A program made the position numbers and the translations under genes. Under the pieces are notes generated by a model. It made no database searches, was not told the origin of the DNA, and was given only the letters and a program-made list of their open reading frames with translations. A stretch of 64,000 nt of DNA from Daphnia pulex (Eukaryota > Arthropoda > Branchiopoda > Diplostraca > Daphniidae): contig NC_060022.1 in assembly GCF_021134715.1 (NCBI RefSeq), positions 4,965,001 through 5,029,000 on the forward strand, given 5' to 3'. Below are positions 36,529 through 49,560 of this stretch, piece by piece. Positions within the stretch are counted from its first letter, which is position 1; each line of letters starts with the position of its first letter.

Positions 36529-36811
36529 ATGTTGGATCTCGAATCCAGCGATTCTCCTTCGACATCCGGCAGCAGCCAGGAAGAGACGACGGCGGTGGCG
36601 ACGACCATTCAGCAGCTGCCGTCGTTGATGTCACTAAACGTGCCTCCTCCTCCGCCTGTCAGGAGACCCGACGTTCCCGCCGTTATTCCCGGAAACGGAT
36701 CACCTTCCCAACAATTGCACATTTTAGTCATTTCACAGCCTCCCGGCTCGGCATCCGCTGCTTCTTCTGGTCGAAACGGGAACGCCCTTCAAGCCGTTCA
36801 TTTGTATCCAG
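36529..36811 (+). CDS. Candidate alternative first coding exon of hnRNP K
   Basis: An ATG opens 94 codons with strongly coding-like composition and no homopolymer bias. The translation begins MLDLESSDSPSTSGSSQEE, has a PPPPPVRRPDVP proline cluster and a hydrophobic QQLHILVISQPPG strand, and ends HLYP. It stops exactly at a donor (CCAG|GTATGA) in phase 1. The first supported hnRNP K acceptor (exon starting 41702) carries two bases before its ATG, so splicing would restore the frame as P-G-M-K-R and add 95 residues to the N-terminus. An in-frame stop just upstream supports this ATG. The match in phase has a one-in-three chance of being accidental, and the exon may instead belong to another gene whose other exons I did not find. 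Confidence 0.4.
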
Positions 36812-39800
36812 GTATGACTTGACGAGGATCGCCGAGACTCGCAGGATCGAAATGAAAAAACTTCCTCCATCCCAACGGCGTGTTGGAATGTTTGTTGACG
36901 TTTAGATGGAAGTGGTAGGAATGTCAGCCACCCGAGGGGGCCTATCGCGTATTGATTAATCGGCCGTCGGCGGGTGATGTCTCCGATCCGCTTTGAGGGC
37001 AGAGAATCAGTGGAAAGAAGCTTATCAGTCCTTCTCCTTTTTTTCTTTCTTTTCTCCCTTCCGTCAGTCGGATGCCCTTTCTTCCCCCCTTCTCTCTCTC
37101 CATCCAATTAGTTATTTCGCCCCAGCAAACAGCCAACGAGTTTTTATGATACGTTTCAACTCCTCCTTCACGTCACTGTTCACTTCCGAAAAAATTTCTG
37201 GTAAATCCTTCCCGCGACTGTGTGAGGATTCCGCACTGGCGACGGCACGCGGCTCCGACGACAGATCAGAAAGATCACGGCTGAAATTTATTCCTGGATA
37301 ACTGTGATCGATGACTTTTTCTTCCCTTTTTTCTTCTTCTTTCAGGGCGGTTCTCGCCCAGACTTGTAACGAGCGATTGAGTCATCTTTGCGTGCGTTTC
37401 GGGTCGCCTCGTGTTAAGTCAGATAGGTCCCTTGATTGGATTGATGTTGACGAACTGTGTGTGTGTGCTAGCCTCCAGCGGAGAATCGTTGCTGGCGGCT
37501 GCCGGTCGTCAAGGCAAAACGGCGGGGTGAACTTATTTTTAAAAACGTCATCCCAGGGAAAAGAACCTGGTTGTAAGCCAAAGATGACACGGACACGGGA
37601 CTTTTTTCCGTGAGAATATAAAGATTTTTCTTTATTATTATTTTTAAAGCTCGACACACTTAAAATTATAATTTTCCTGGGCCGACATCAAAGATAACAC
37701 GAATTTTGTTATTTCGTAGGGAAAAGGTTGTGTTGGGATTGTTTGGCTTGGGTTTTTATTTGGAGGGGAACTTTTGCCAGAAGCATTGCGTGGAATGATT
37801 TACCGTCTAGACATTTTGTGTTTATACAATATGGGCAAGAAAAGTTGCTCTCTACGTACGAAATACCTCGTTTGAAATTTTTCCCCCGAAAAAGAAAAAA
37901 AAAAAGGAAGAAAAAACATTTCAGTTGGCTGGACAGTCGACCGGAGTAGAGCAGGGCAACAACACAAAAAAAAGGAAGAAATCCCGAAACTTAGAGAAGA
38001 AGACGGGAAAAAAACTATTCTTGTAACTTTGTTGATCGTCCGTCGGATGGGTATTTTCTCTCCTCTGCGGTGCATCAAATAACGGAGGAGTTGCAACTGG
38101 ATTTTCTCTTCTTTTCTCTGTGTATATAGATTGCGATGTGTGTGTGTGTGTATGTTATGGGGACTGGAGAGGGGGGAACGTAGGGCCATGAAAAATATCC
38201 ATCCGGCTGGGCAGAGAGTTGAAATATATCAAGGAGGAGAAAGAAGTAAACTTGGAAGACACAACAGGCAGCGAAGACAGAAGGAGGGTGGAAGGAGTTG
38301 GGGGGATTGATGACCCTCCACCGTATTGTTGTAATGACGTTAAACATGATGGTTGCAGTGTCATTTTGGGAGCTCCTCATTTGACAAATGATGCAACTCA
38401 CGACTGGCAACAGAGCCACGTCATTAGCGTCATCGAAGAATTCGACTTTTGTCTGCTCTGCTCTGCTGTTCCGCCAGCGTTTTTCTCTTAACGACTTTTT
38501 CTCTCTTTTCACCGATTGAATTTCCAACAGAAATTTGAATCTTGCATCGAAGCAACTTTTTTGTTCTTTGTTAATTGAATTGCCATAACATTTGAGTCTC
38601 ACTAGGGCGGATGCTGGATCTTGTTGAATAATTTGAGAGGGCGTGTTTCGTGTAAGTAGCGACTCTCAACAGGAGTGAACGCGCGTGTGTTTGTGTGTCT
38701 TGTCCGTCTTTTCTCTCTTGTGTTGTGACAGTTGACCGGTTGCCTCGGAGACGGGAATTGGACCAAACGTTTTATTTAGGACTTTGGTAAGGGGGGACCC
38801 ATTTCTCTCTGGTCGTCTCCTTGGACTCGGTTGGGGCATCTTCTCCCCAAATTTGGTTAAATATTGAAACTTTTGCCCGGCGGCATCCTGAAACTGTTTG
38901 GGATGATTGTCATGGTTACTCTCTTGTTTGTGTTTTGATTTGAATCTGGTTTGGGGTCTTTAGTTATTCATGATTTTGATCGACGTGACATTTCGATGGG
39001 TCCGATTGGAATCATTCCCATCCTGCGGGGTGGGGTGGGGAGCAGGCATATCTTTCGTGACGAGAATAATGGATGAGATTTTGTGGTCAGAAGGTCCTGC
39101 TCACCTGAAATGCTGCTCTCCGATTCTGAAGCTGACGATACTGATGATTATTTCACGTTGAATTTTTCCATCCCCTATGGGCTCCGGTCTTGTTTGTGGT
39201 ATCGGTTGCCCCCGACAACGGCTCTTGTTTGGGTTAGTTCTTGACTGGCGTTTGTTTTGTTAGGCACGTTGTCATGGCGACGCGATAGGGAGCAAGAAGA
39301 AGTCGGAGAAGAAGCGAGGCCCAACAGCGGGGGCTGGCCATTGGCATGTCGTGCGGCTTTTTCGGACGGCTGGGCATCATCAGCGGATCTTTTTATTTTT
39401 TCACGTTGTTCCCCCCTCTTTCTCGTTGTGTGTGTGTCTTTGGGTCTCTTTATTCTCACCATTGTAGCCAGCTAGCTAGCTACTACTGATGGATTATTGA
39501 CGAGGTATCGGGAAGTTGGGAGGCGGTAGTATGTCCTCCTCTCTGCCAGCGCCACCCACTTTCACCTGCCCACCACCCACCGAAATTCATTCAAAGAGCC
39601 CAGGTGCTTGTGATTTCCGGACCAGTCTCGCTCATCCCGGCACGGTAGCCGGATGGGCTCTTCCGCAAGCTGGACGCTCTTTCCTCATCGGCTCGGCTTG
39701 GTCCGGTCTCTTTACTCCGCTGTCGTTTGATCATGGCAGTCGTCAGATCATTGGCCTCCTCCTACTAGCTCCTGTCACGAGATCCCGTTTCTCTTCTTTT

Positions 39801-41701
39801 TTTTTTTTTTTGATTTATTTCGTTCTTCCTTACTTTGATTTTCTCGTTACTAACCCCCCTCCACCAGACACACACACACTGGGAGCCAATCTTGACTACG
39901 TGGTTAGTATATTATTACCTTACTTCACCTATTCGTCTCTTTCCATACAAGAGCGCACAAGTTCCGTGCCAGTTTTGATTGGCTTTTTGTCCTCCGGGCT
40001 CGAAGGAAGCCTTTAAAAAACATCTCTCACTCTACACTACAGTCTACTTAACTTCTTTTTTCTCTCTCTTTCAACTGGGGAAAAAAGAAGCTTTTCCTAT
40101 TTATCGATCGTTTTTCTTTTACCCCGCTGGCCTCGAGTGCTACCAATCATTTCTCCCTCCTCCTGTTCAACCTCGTCTTTTTATATGTCGTCGTTTCGTA
40201 CTTGGTTTCCTCCGTCAGTCTCCGTAGATCGGCTGTTGCGTACGGGTCTTGTTAGATCCACAAAAGAGAACCCCGAGTTCAATTTCTTGATCTGTCGAGT
40301 AAGTAGTTTCTATTTTTATTTTTTTTTAGGGAATCCAAACTAACTTGTTGTACCTTGTTACGTCACCGATTCTCTTGTTTCCGCTGTGATTAGCCAGAGA
40401 GACCGTTGAGATAACGATCACCTGATTGTTACGTGTCTCATTAACGGTCAACCGGATTGTGAAATTCGATATCCAGAGAGCGAGATTCTTTTTCTTCTTT
40501 ACGTGTGTGTCGACTTAGTTTATTTTTTTATGTCCGTTTATCTTTTTTTGATTTCGAAACAGGAAATGGGCTTTGAAAGGTTTGCCACGTTTATACGTGC
40601 GACTGTCGTGTCGTTGAATCATTTTCACGCAATGAGCCCGTCCGAGAACGAAAAACTGGCGGCAGAAAGGGAAGGAAGGAAAAACAAAAAGAAAAAAGGC
40701 GGAATCGATTGACCAAGAGAGAATATAAGAGAAAGAGGCGAATAGATGGAAACAAGAGAAACCGGTTAAAAAGTGGGAGGGGGGTTTTGGGTTGAAGGGT
40801 GGGGTGGGGAGGAAGGAAGGAAGGAAAAGGGAAAAAAAAAAAGGAGACGCTCGCGCAGCCGCGGACGCAATGGACGACGCTCTTTGAAATGGAGTTGGGG
40901 GGAGAGAGTAACGGCGTCGGCTATGACGGTCTTTTCGGTAGTATTGCGCCACTCACTCACCGTGATTGACCTGATTCCCTCCCACTCTCCCGTTTGGTTT
41001 TGTTTTATTCTCTTTTGCCTACCACATTCGTCACCTTTTGAGAGTTTGGTCTTTCCATTTCCAACTCTATTCCATTTAAAGAAAAACAAGTGCGAACTCG
41101 ACTTACAATCATTGAACCTATCCTCTGTCTCGGGCCTTCATCAACACTCTGCGCTGATGATGTTGGTGAGTCATTCCGTCCAGCATTTCCCTCTGGTCGT
41201 CTTGTATTTTTCTTTTTTATTTAAAAAGCTCCGGAAGAAAAAAGAAAAGGGGGGAGCTAGTTGAAGGATCGCACTCGTTCCATGTCCCTTAAGCCCGCGC
41301 ACTCCCGATTCCGGCAGCGAATACACACACCCAGTTCTCTTCTTGTGTGTGTGTGTGTGTGTGCGTGTCTCCCCTCCTCTCAAGCAAGGAGGGGAGGGTT
41401 ACAGAGGGGTGGCAAAAATCAATAAGAACGCCTCTGTCCGCTTCTCTCTCTCTCTAGTTCTCTTCCGAGGTCCGCCTTTCGTTACCTTTTGTACAAAAAT
41501 GGAACTCCGCACTGAAGCTTAGAATACATAATGCAGTGACCGTAGGAGCGCTCTGCTAGTTTGTTTAGCGTTTCAAAATGATATTTTTTTGTCTTCTTCT
41601 TCTTCTCTACTCCGATCTTGAACTGACGTTTTCGATTAAATTTCGAGGCCCCCCTCTCTCTTGAAATGTGTTTTCATTTTCTTATTTGAATTTTCCCAAA
41701 G
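36812..41701 (+). other. hnRNP K upstream region with a leader-exon candidate
   Basis: About 4.9 kb of T-rich and simple-repeat DNA without a supported gene. A strong donor (GTCGA|GTAAGTAG) at 40299 follows a low-homopolymer stretch from about 40130 and may end a non-coding first exon of hnRNP K, with a promoter near 40.0 kb. Microsatellites include a TG run at about 41344-41364. Confidence 0.4.
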
Positions 41702-41703
41702 GT

Positions 41704-44700
41704 ATGAAGCGTAATTCTGACGGTGAGACAGGGCCGGCGGCCAAACGCCTCCGCCCCATGGGCGACACGGAACTTCGTCTACTCGTTTACAGCAAGGTAA
41801 ATATGGCTCTCCCCTAGAAAATTGAATTTTATTTTTTTAATCCGTTTACCCGTCGTGCTCCCAGGTTGCCGGGTCCATCATCGGCAAAGGTGGTAGCAAC
41901 ATCTCCAAGCTGCGCACCGAGGTGAGTTAAAACTCCTCCAATTGCCATACAAAAAATTTTTTAGTTCTTCACTCTCAGCAGCGCAGACACTTGTTTCTTT
42001 CTTTTATTTGTTGTATTTGATTGCGAATCGTTGATCGTTTGCCGGCTAGTCTTCTATCGACATTCTCGTAATTCCATTTCCGTTTTTTAAAATTGGTTTA
42101 AAATGAAAAGATGTTGTTAATAACCTAAGCAATCGACTGTTAGTAGAAGTAGTAGTAGTAGTTCATCGGGTTAATGGGGAATAGTCATTACGTGGGGAGT
42201 TATCGACCGTGGCAGGGCGTAACCGCCACTCGGCATCACGCGATATCTTTACCGTCCTTTGCCGCTCTGGAAAACGAACCAACTATTTCATTTTTTTTTC
42301 TCTCTCTCTGTCTCTCCTTTCTCTCTCCCCCCATGTCCCCCTTGACTTCATGTTGTTGTCGGAAAAGTAGTAATAGCGGGTAGTAGGTTTTTTTAATCAA
42401 AGTTTCCCTCTCACACACGTCAGTAATGTCATTCCACCATCAGGCGAGTTGATGAAGTGGCGGGTGGTTGTTTACCTCGCGGTTTAAAATCGTCCTTCGT
42501 AGATGAAATTGACTTTTTTTTTGAAATCTTTCGACTTTTAATATGCCGAGCAAAGAGTGGGGGGTGGTGAGTTTGTTTTCCATTATGGGCCAGTCAGATT
42601 GATGAAAAAAGTATTTTCGGGGAATTTATTGTCCGTTGCATTCGAGAGTCTTGTTTGTCTGTGTTTGTTTGACTGCGCCGCATATTTGTCGAGTGATTTA
42701 GACGGAATTAGATTTTTGTGTAAACCAGTAGAGAGAAGCGACTTGGGTGGGAGGAGGAAAAAGGAAAGAAGGAAACAAAACTTTTTCCTTTTTTTTGGAC
42801 TTTCTGATAAGAAAAGCTGGCCACTGCGCAAAATATAACAAGTAACACACGGCCCTCTTCTTCAGTAAAGAAAAAAAATATAAAGCTGAGTCAATAAAAA
42901 GATTCTTTTTTTCTTTGCCGCAGTGAGTTTCCTTTTTTTCCTTTCTCCCCCGGAAATGGAACATGATGAAATGCGTGCCCCGAGTACTTAATTATAATTT
43001 ATTGTACGTTCTAAAAGATTAGATGATAGTTGAAGGACAAATGCGAGTCACTTAATAAGAAATGGGGGGAGGAGGCAATGGCAACGAAGTAGGAAGTGTG
43101 TGCATTTCTTTTTCAATTGGAATTCGTGTGTGTGGCGTTATTTTCTTTTTTTCTATTTTTATTATTATCTTTTTCATTATTATTATTATTCTGCTGCTGC
43201 TGCTGCTGTTGAGTGGTGAATGATGTCTTGTCAAAATTTGTTGTTTCTCATCCGCGTGATTTTTTTTTCTCTTCTCTCTCTCTCTCGCTCGATCGCTCGT
43301 TCGCCCTTCTCCGCTCACTCTCTCCGCCAACAAAAAAATCCGCCTGATTCCGTCCCGGTCCTTGTCCGCCCAACAAATCGAAATGCGCGCGCGCGGAATG
43401 CCTTAACCGAAAAAAAAAAAATGTTTTAAAAACAAAAAAAAAAAAAACGTGCGGCACACAAAAAAAAAAACTCTCCGGGTCTTCCAAACTCCACCTCCGC
43501 CAAAATATATTTATTAAAACACACAAAAAAAAAATCAAATGAAACATAACCGGATGGTTTCTTTGTCCCAATTGGGTTCCCGAAAAAAAAAATACTAAAA
43601 AACGAAAATTCGAAATTGTGTTGCCACGAAACATAACGAAAAATCCACCATTCCACAGAACCACGCCACTATATTACTTCCCGATTGCCCAGGCCCAGAA
43701 AGGTAAATTTTCGCCACCAAAAAAAAAAGAAAAAAAAAAGAAAAACTTTATTAAACTCAATTTTTTTCTTGTAAGAAAAACAACATTTATAATTCCGCCT
43801 TGATTTCTTTTAAGATTTTAAAAGAAAAGGAAAGTTCTTGATGATTTGTATTTTATTTTTTTATATAATTCAATGTGAAATCTCTTTGTCCTCCGTTTGT
43901 TATATTTCATCCTATTTTTTTCCTCCTCTTCTTCGCCCTCGTCTCAATCCACCTGGTCTTCCTCCACCTTGACCGTTGGCGCCACAAGCCAAAAAAAAAG
44001 ATGCAAAACCTTTGAAATTGCCGAATCAAATTTGCTGTTGTTTTTATCAAAATTTCCGAAACATTTAATATTTTCTTTTCTCCTTAAAAAACAAAACAAT
44101 AATGTAGTCCTCCGATATCCAGTTTTATTTTCTTTAAATTGTTATTTGAAATTCTGAATTTATTACTGTCTCTATCCCTCACGTCTCTCTCTGAAGCTCT
44201 CTTTCTCTCGGGGACTCGGGTGCCGCAAAAGACATTTTTTTTTCTTCTAGTAGTTTTCGTTGTAGAGTAGTAAAAACATTTAAAAAAAAAGATCTTTTAA
44301 AAAATTGCAAGAGAAAAAAAAATAAGACTTTCGTCTGGTCTCATTTCCATATGACAACACAAAAGACGGAGGAATCGACGACTATACCACCATCCTCTTC
44401 ATTCTTTCTCTCCCCCTTTTTGCTGTGTGTCTTTTTTATTTTCTTTTTTACTTCGTTTCACATACTAACCCGGTTTTTGCATGTCCCTTGTCTTTCATTT
44501 TGATTTGGCTGTCTCCTATTTCTTCTACTCCACCACCACCACCGAACACACAATCCACACATATCTCCCCCTTATCCACCAGAAAGAAAATTGTGTGCGT
44601 TTGTTGTATGTGCCTTTTGTTTCCTTTTTCGTTGATTATCTCCTTCTCTTTGCCCCCTCTCCCATCCCCTGTTTTACTTTTTCTTTCTGTTATCGTTTTT

Positions 44701-47493
44701 TTTTTAAATTATTATTATTATTTATTTCGATCGATCAAGAGAAACATTTGATAGACAAAACAGACAAAAAAGAGAAAATTGATATAAATCGATAAGAAAT
44801 GTATAGACTAGACAATCTTTGCCAGACTGGATGACTGATTTGTCTTTTCTTTGTTATCCCCACCACCCATCCTCCCACTCTCGACCTTTTGAAACATCCA
44901 CCAGGATCCTGACAATCCAGGGCAATTTGGACGCAGTCATCAATGTTCTGCAGAACGTTCTGCCATCGCTCGAAGAGGTACCGACCCCGTTTTTTTGTCC
45001 GCCTCATTTTGTTCTGTCCTCTTTTTTTGTTTTCGAATGCCATTGATTTTTACAACTCAAGGTTTCCAAGATTCGAGGAGAACGGACTGGACGCGTTGGC
45101 GACTCGGATGCCCGTCTCTTGGTTCACCAGAGCCAAATTGGTTGCATTATCGGACGCGGTGGAGCCAAAGTGAAAGAACTCCGTGAGGTATTTGACTTTT
45201 TTATTTATTTATTTTTTTCTTATCGATAAAAAACACGTTTGATTGATGAAGAATTGTTTGTTCTGTTTTTGTAGCGACAATGCGACTCGTTTGTTTTTTT
45301 GTTGACGACTGCAACTTGTTTTGCGGAAAACTTGCGTCAGCATAAATTTCACCTAAAATGGGTTGACGAATGGAGTCCACGATAAAGAGGGCTCGACAGA
45401 TGCGTCCCCCACTCGTCTGGCAGGTGGTGGTAGTAGTGGCGGTGTTTATTGAATTAACAGAAACGGCTGGTCGGGTTTTTTTTTTACTTCTAGACTTATG
45501 CAGATCGTGCATAAAAGTGTACGTTTTTATGGGCCACCCTGCTGCGGATTTGATCGCTTAGATATTCAAAACTAGTGGCGATTTAAAAGTATAAAGGCCG
45601 ACTGGACTTTTTTTTAAACGGAAGTTGAATTGTTTTTTACATGTTTACACTGCAGAACGCAATTCTTTCACTGGAAAACCAAATCCAGAGAAATAATTCA
45701 AAGGGGGTCATGTGTTTTTTTTTTTCGTTTACTAGGAAAGCCGGAAAAGGTGGGGGTTTGGACAGGTGCGAGATGTTGAAATGGGACAGATAGTAGGAGA
45801 AGGAAGGGGGGACGGAAGAAGGGAAAAAGAAAGGCGAATGTTACACAGTCATGGAAAATGGGGGTTAAAGAGAGTGGATAGACAGACTGTAAAAAGAGCA
45901 GCTGCCAACTAGACCCACGTCTACCAGTGTAGGGTTTTTTTTTTTTTTTTTGTTATTCTACTTTAGTGAACCAAAGGTGCTCGTTGTCGCACAAGTGGTT
46001 CAGTCGTCGAGTTGCAGTCGCCCAGTTGTGTCGCATCCATTTCAATGTCTTCTTTTGATTTGTTTGATTCGACAGTCTACTGGAACGAGGATCACGGTCT
46101 ACTCTGTCTGCTGTCCCAGGAGCACTGATCGCATCGTCCAGATCCTGGGCAAGCCCAGTGATTGTGGCGAATGCATCAAGCAGATCATTGCGCTCGTCAA
46201 GGAGGTAATTTAAATCTACAATTTACTTGATCCAACCACAGGTGGTTTTAATGATTTTACTTTGAAATTTTAGTCGCAAGTGAAGGGACCAATTGACCAG
46301 TACAATCCGTACAATTATGACGAGTCGTTCGCCCAGGAGTACGGCGGTTACGGCGAAGGTGGCGTGCTGGTTGGCATGGGAGCCGGTGGTGGTGGTGGTG
46401 GCATGCGCAATCCGGGCGGTCCTCGGGGTCCCGAAAGGGAGCTGAAGATTCCGACTTTGGTTCGTGACGTACCGCGTCCCCTCTCGCCGCCCAGGCATCG
46501 CTACAGGGCCGGCAGTTATGAACGTGACTTGCCACCGCCGTCGCTGATGGGTGTCGGCCAGCCCGTCCGTGGTGGACCTGGCGGGTATGTGTGCCATCAT
46601 AAATTTCAATTCGTCCGTCGTTCGCAGCTTGTAACTCATTCCTTTCTCTTTCTCTCGCCCACCTCTCGCGCATTTCAGGATGTACCATGACGAACGGATT
46701 TTCCGTGAAGACGATCGCGGCCATACTGAAACTACCCAAGTTTCCATTCCGAAAGACGTGAGTTGTTGCATTTCTTTTTGAATTTTTTTCCATCGGAAAA
46801 TTTAAAAAAAATAAGATCTTGAGGAGACACATTTTTTAAACAACTTTTGTGGTTTTTTGGTGGGTTCCAGTTGGCTGGTGCGATTATCGGCAAGGGCGGA
46901 GCTCGGATCCGTAAAATCCGCGGCGACTCTGGCGCCAGCATCACCATTGACGAGCCTCGCCCGGGCTCCACTGAACGGATCATCACCATTTCCGGCTCGT
47001 CGCATCAGATATGGAAGGCGCAATATCTACTGCAACAGAGGTGTGTACATGTTTCACCTGGGTTTTATGGACCGTCATCTGGCACGGCTTTAACCACTCT
47101 ACAATCATTATCGCTCCACTATTGCTAACAGCTTTGTTTTGTTCTTTACCTAACTGGCGGTAGTAGTGGTGGTAGAGCACAAGACGTAAAAAATATTAAA
47201 AAAAAAGTGATTGTGCATTATTATTTGGTGTCTCGGCCTCCGGCTGTTGTGGTATGGAAGACTAGTGATTTTGTTGTTCGGCATAAAGACCGGTAACAAA
47301 AAATCTCTAGTTCACCTACCAAGGCAGTTGCATTCTTCACCGGGCGACGGCTTTACCCATTTTATTATTATTGTTATGATTACTACTGTCCGTCCAGTTG
47401 TGTTTCTCACTCGATTGTTTCTTAATGTCTCTCTTATCCTTTTTTTTCCCGTCCAGTGTCCGCGAGAACAGCCAAGGAAAAGGTGGTTTCTGA
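41704..47493 (+). CDS. HNRNPK: Heterogeneous nuclear ribonucleoprotein K (three KH domains)
   Basis: Ten exons join in phase: 41704-41796, 41865-41921, 43659-43702 (44 nt), 44905-44977, 45062-45187, 46076-46204, 46274-46584, 46679-46757, 46871-47040 and 47457-47493, giving 372 residues. The N-terminus [18 protein letters not shown] looks like a nuclear localisation signal. KH1 has the RNA-binding loop GKGG (residues 38-41) and a [14 protein letters not shown] entry, KH2 has IIGRGG (119-123 region) and KH3 has AIIGKGG (to residue 314). The linker between KH2 and KH3 (about 175-290) is rich in Gly, Pro, Arg and Tyr, like the protein-interaction region of hnRNP K. The protein ends QGKGGF. The family (Drosophila bancal/Hrb57A) binds C-rich RNA and single-stranded DNA and controls splicing, stability and transcription. 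Introns here are much longer than in the neighbouring genes. Confidence 0.93.
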
Positions 47494-47579
47494 TGAGGAA
47501 GGAAAAAATGAAGAATTCAAAGACAACTGACTGGCAAAGGAAGACATTTGATTCTTAAAAAAACTAAATTCAAAAAAGG

Positions 47580-47585
47580 AATAAA
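47580..47585 (+). terminator. First poly(A) signal candidate of hnRNP K
   Basis: AATAAA lies 87 nt after the hnRNP K stop. Further hexamers occur near 47950 and at 48442-48447, so alternative 3' ends are possible. Confidence 0.45.
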
Positions 47586-49548
47586 ATTCAAAGGCATTTT
47601 CGACTCTGTTTGGACAACCTTTCTCCACCCAACCAGCACCAACACCACCCAACCGGCACTTCTTGTTATGGATGATGTAACACACACACACACCTCTTCA
47701 ACATAAAAAAAAATCAACCCCCCTTCTCCCATTCATCCCCCCATAATTAATTTTCACGTGTAATTGTAATCAGAAAAACAAAAAATAATTCGCAACACCA
47801 TGTGGAACCATTTTCTTACCCGAATATGATTGACTTTGTGTATCATGTGTGTGTTTGTGGCCTCTTGATTTTTTTGCGTGTTTTAAAAAATTCGCCAAAA
47901 TATTTTCAAACTTTTTTTTAATTGATTCGGAAGACAGGCAAGACACTAAAAATAAAATCGACCCAAGAGAAATCATTTACAAAAGCAGAAAGTTAACAGG
48001 AACTTATTTTCGTTTCAATCACAAATTGTTCAAATTACAATCTGAGAAGACGCGGGACATTCACTTATTTGTTCTTGTTTGAATTTTGTTTTCTTTTTCA
48101 ATTTGTTTGTTTCCGTGTCTTATTCATGTCCGATCCAAGACCATCTTCAAACAACCCACCAAACCAAATTTCCTCCCGACCGCCCGCCACCCCGTTTTTA
48201 CGTGTACACATTCGGTCCCTGTTGCCGTATGCTTTTTAATTCTTTTGTGTACGGAACTCGCCGTTGTTGCCAACTTCATAATACATTTCACATTTTTGGG
48301 GGCTCAAATTCATTTCAATTACGATGGAAATAGAGATTTTCAGTTGGAAAGTCTTTCCAGTTGCAAATATTATGCTCTGGATTGTTAATTACTTCATTGG
48401 CTGGTTAGCCGCCACTTTTACTTTTTTCATTTCCTCGACTAAATAAACGTCACATCTTTTGAATTCCACCAAAATGCGTACGTAGTAGTGGTGCACGTAC
48501 CTTTTGGTAAAGAGAAGAAGGAGAGCTTGGCTATTTTTGGCGTTTGGGGGGGAGGGGGGCCGGCGCGGCCGCACGGAATTCCGGTCATCCTCTCTCCTCT
48601 TCTTCCTTCTATTTTACACGTAGGCAACTCTTTGACGCTTCTAACTGGAGTGGATGTAGCTGCTGCTGCTGCTGGTATAGCCAGCGCGCACGTGGACGAC
48701 ATGTACACATATACACATCTCACTCGCTTCTCTCGTTCGGACGGACGGACGGACGGGAATAGCTTCGCAAAGCCGCGCTCCATCTTGTCCACTCTGGAAA
48801 CGAGTTGCACCTGGAGGTTTTCGAGTGTGTAGAAAGTCTTGTCTTGTTGATAAATACTTCCCCCTTACCCATCGCTCCTTGTGTGTTTTTTCTCACTCTA
48901 ATAGAAGGCGATTTGAAAAAGGAAAAAGGAAGCGTCGCAGTTTTGAGATGGGCCGGCCAACGATAGTCAGCTGCACTGCTCCGTCTTCCCGGCGACAACA
49001 AGTCAACATTCTGCTGCTGCTGGGCGCCGCGTTGTTGACGTTAGGACTGGAGGAACTCTGAAAAGTCACGACTTTTCCCGTCTCTCTTTTAAAAAGAAGA
49101 AAGAATGCCTTGTCAAAGCAATCGATTTTCAATGATGATGATGATGGTCTTTTGGCCCGGCGTCGATGCGGCCAAGCCCTCTCATCATCTTCATCTTCTC
49201 CTCCGGTTCTCCTCCACACACCAATTGATCGATGAGCGCAGCAGTCCCGCTGAAGCAAAAGCAACGCCCGCGTGAAAAAGCGTAATGATCAAGTCATCAA
49301 AAAGGAGAGCCCACACACACACAATAAGCCACAGCAGCAGCTACTTTGATTTATTTTCTTACGCCGAGAGCCGTCCAGCAGCAGCAGGAGCGAAGAAGAA
49401 GAGCGAACAACAACAACATCCCAAAAGGCTTCAGGGGGGAGAGATCCGGCTGAGTACGGCGCATCCGCAACTGTCCGCGCGGCGTCCCGGAACGGACGGC
49501 TAAGTGTTCACCCGAGGCGAGCTGTTTCCTCCCGCTCTCACCAGATTT

Positions 49549-49560
49549 ATGACTGGACAC
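49549..49560 (+). other. Possible alternative start exon of myosin IX
   Basis: ATG ACT GGA CAC lies directly before a GTATGT donor in phase 0. Splicing to the myosin exon at 56604 would give MTGH followed by [10 protein letters not shown], parallel to the main start [10 protein letters not shown]. The upstream 280 bp resemble a 5' UTR in composition. This is only a four-codon match and remains speculative. Confidence 0.2.
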
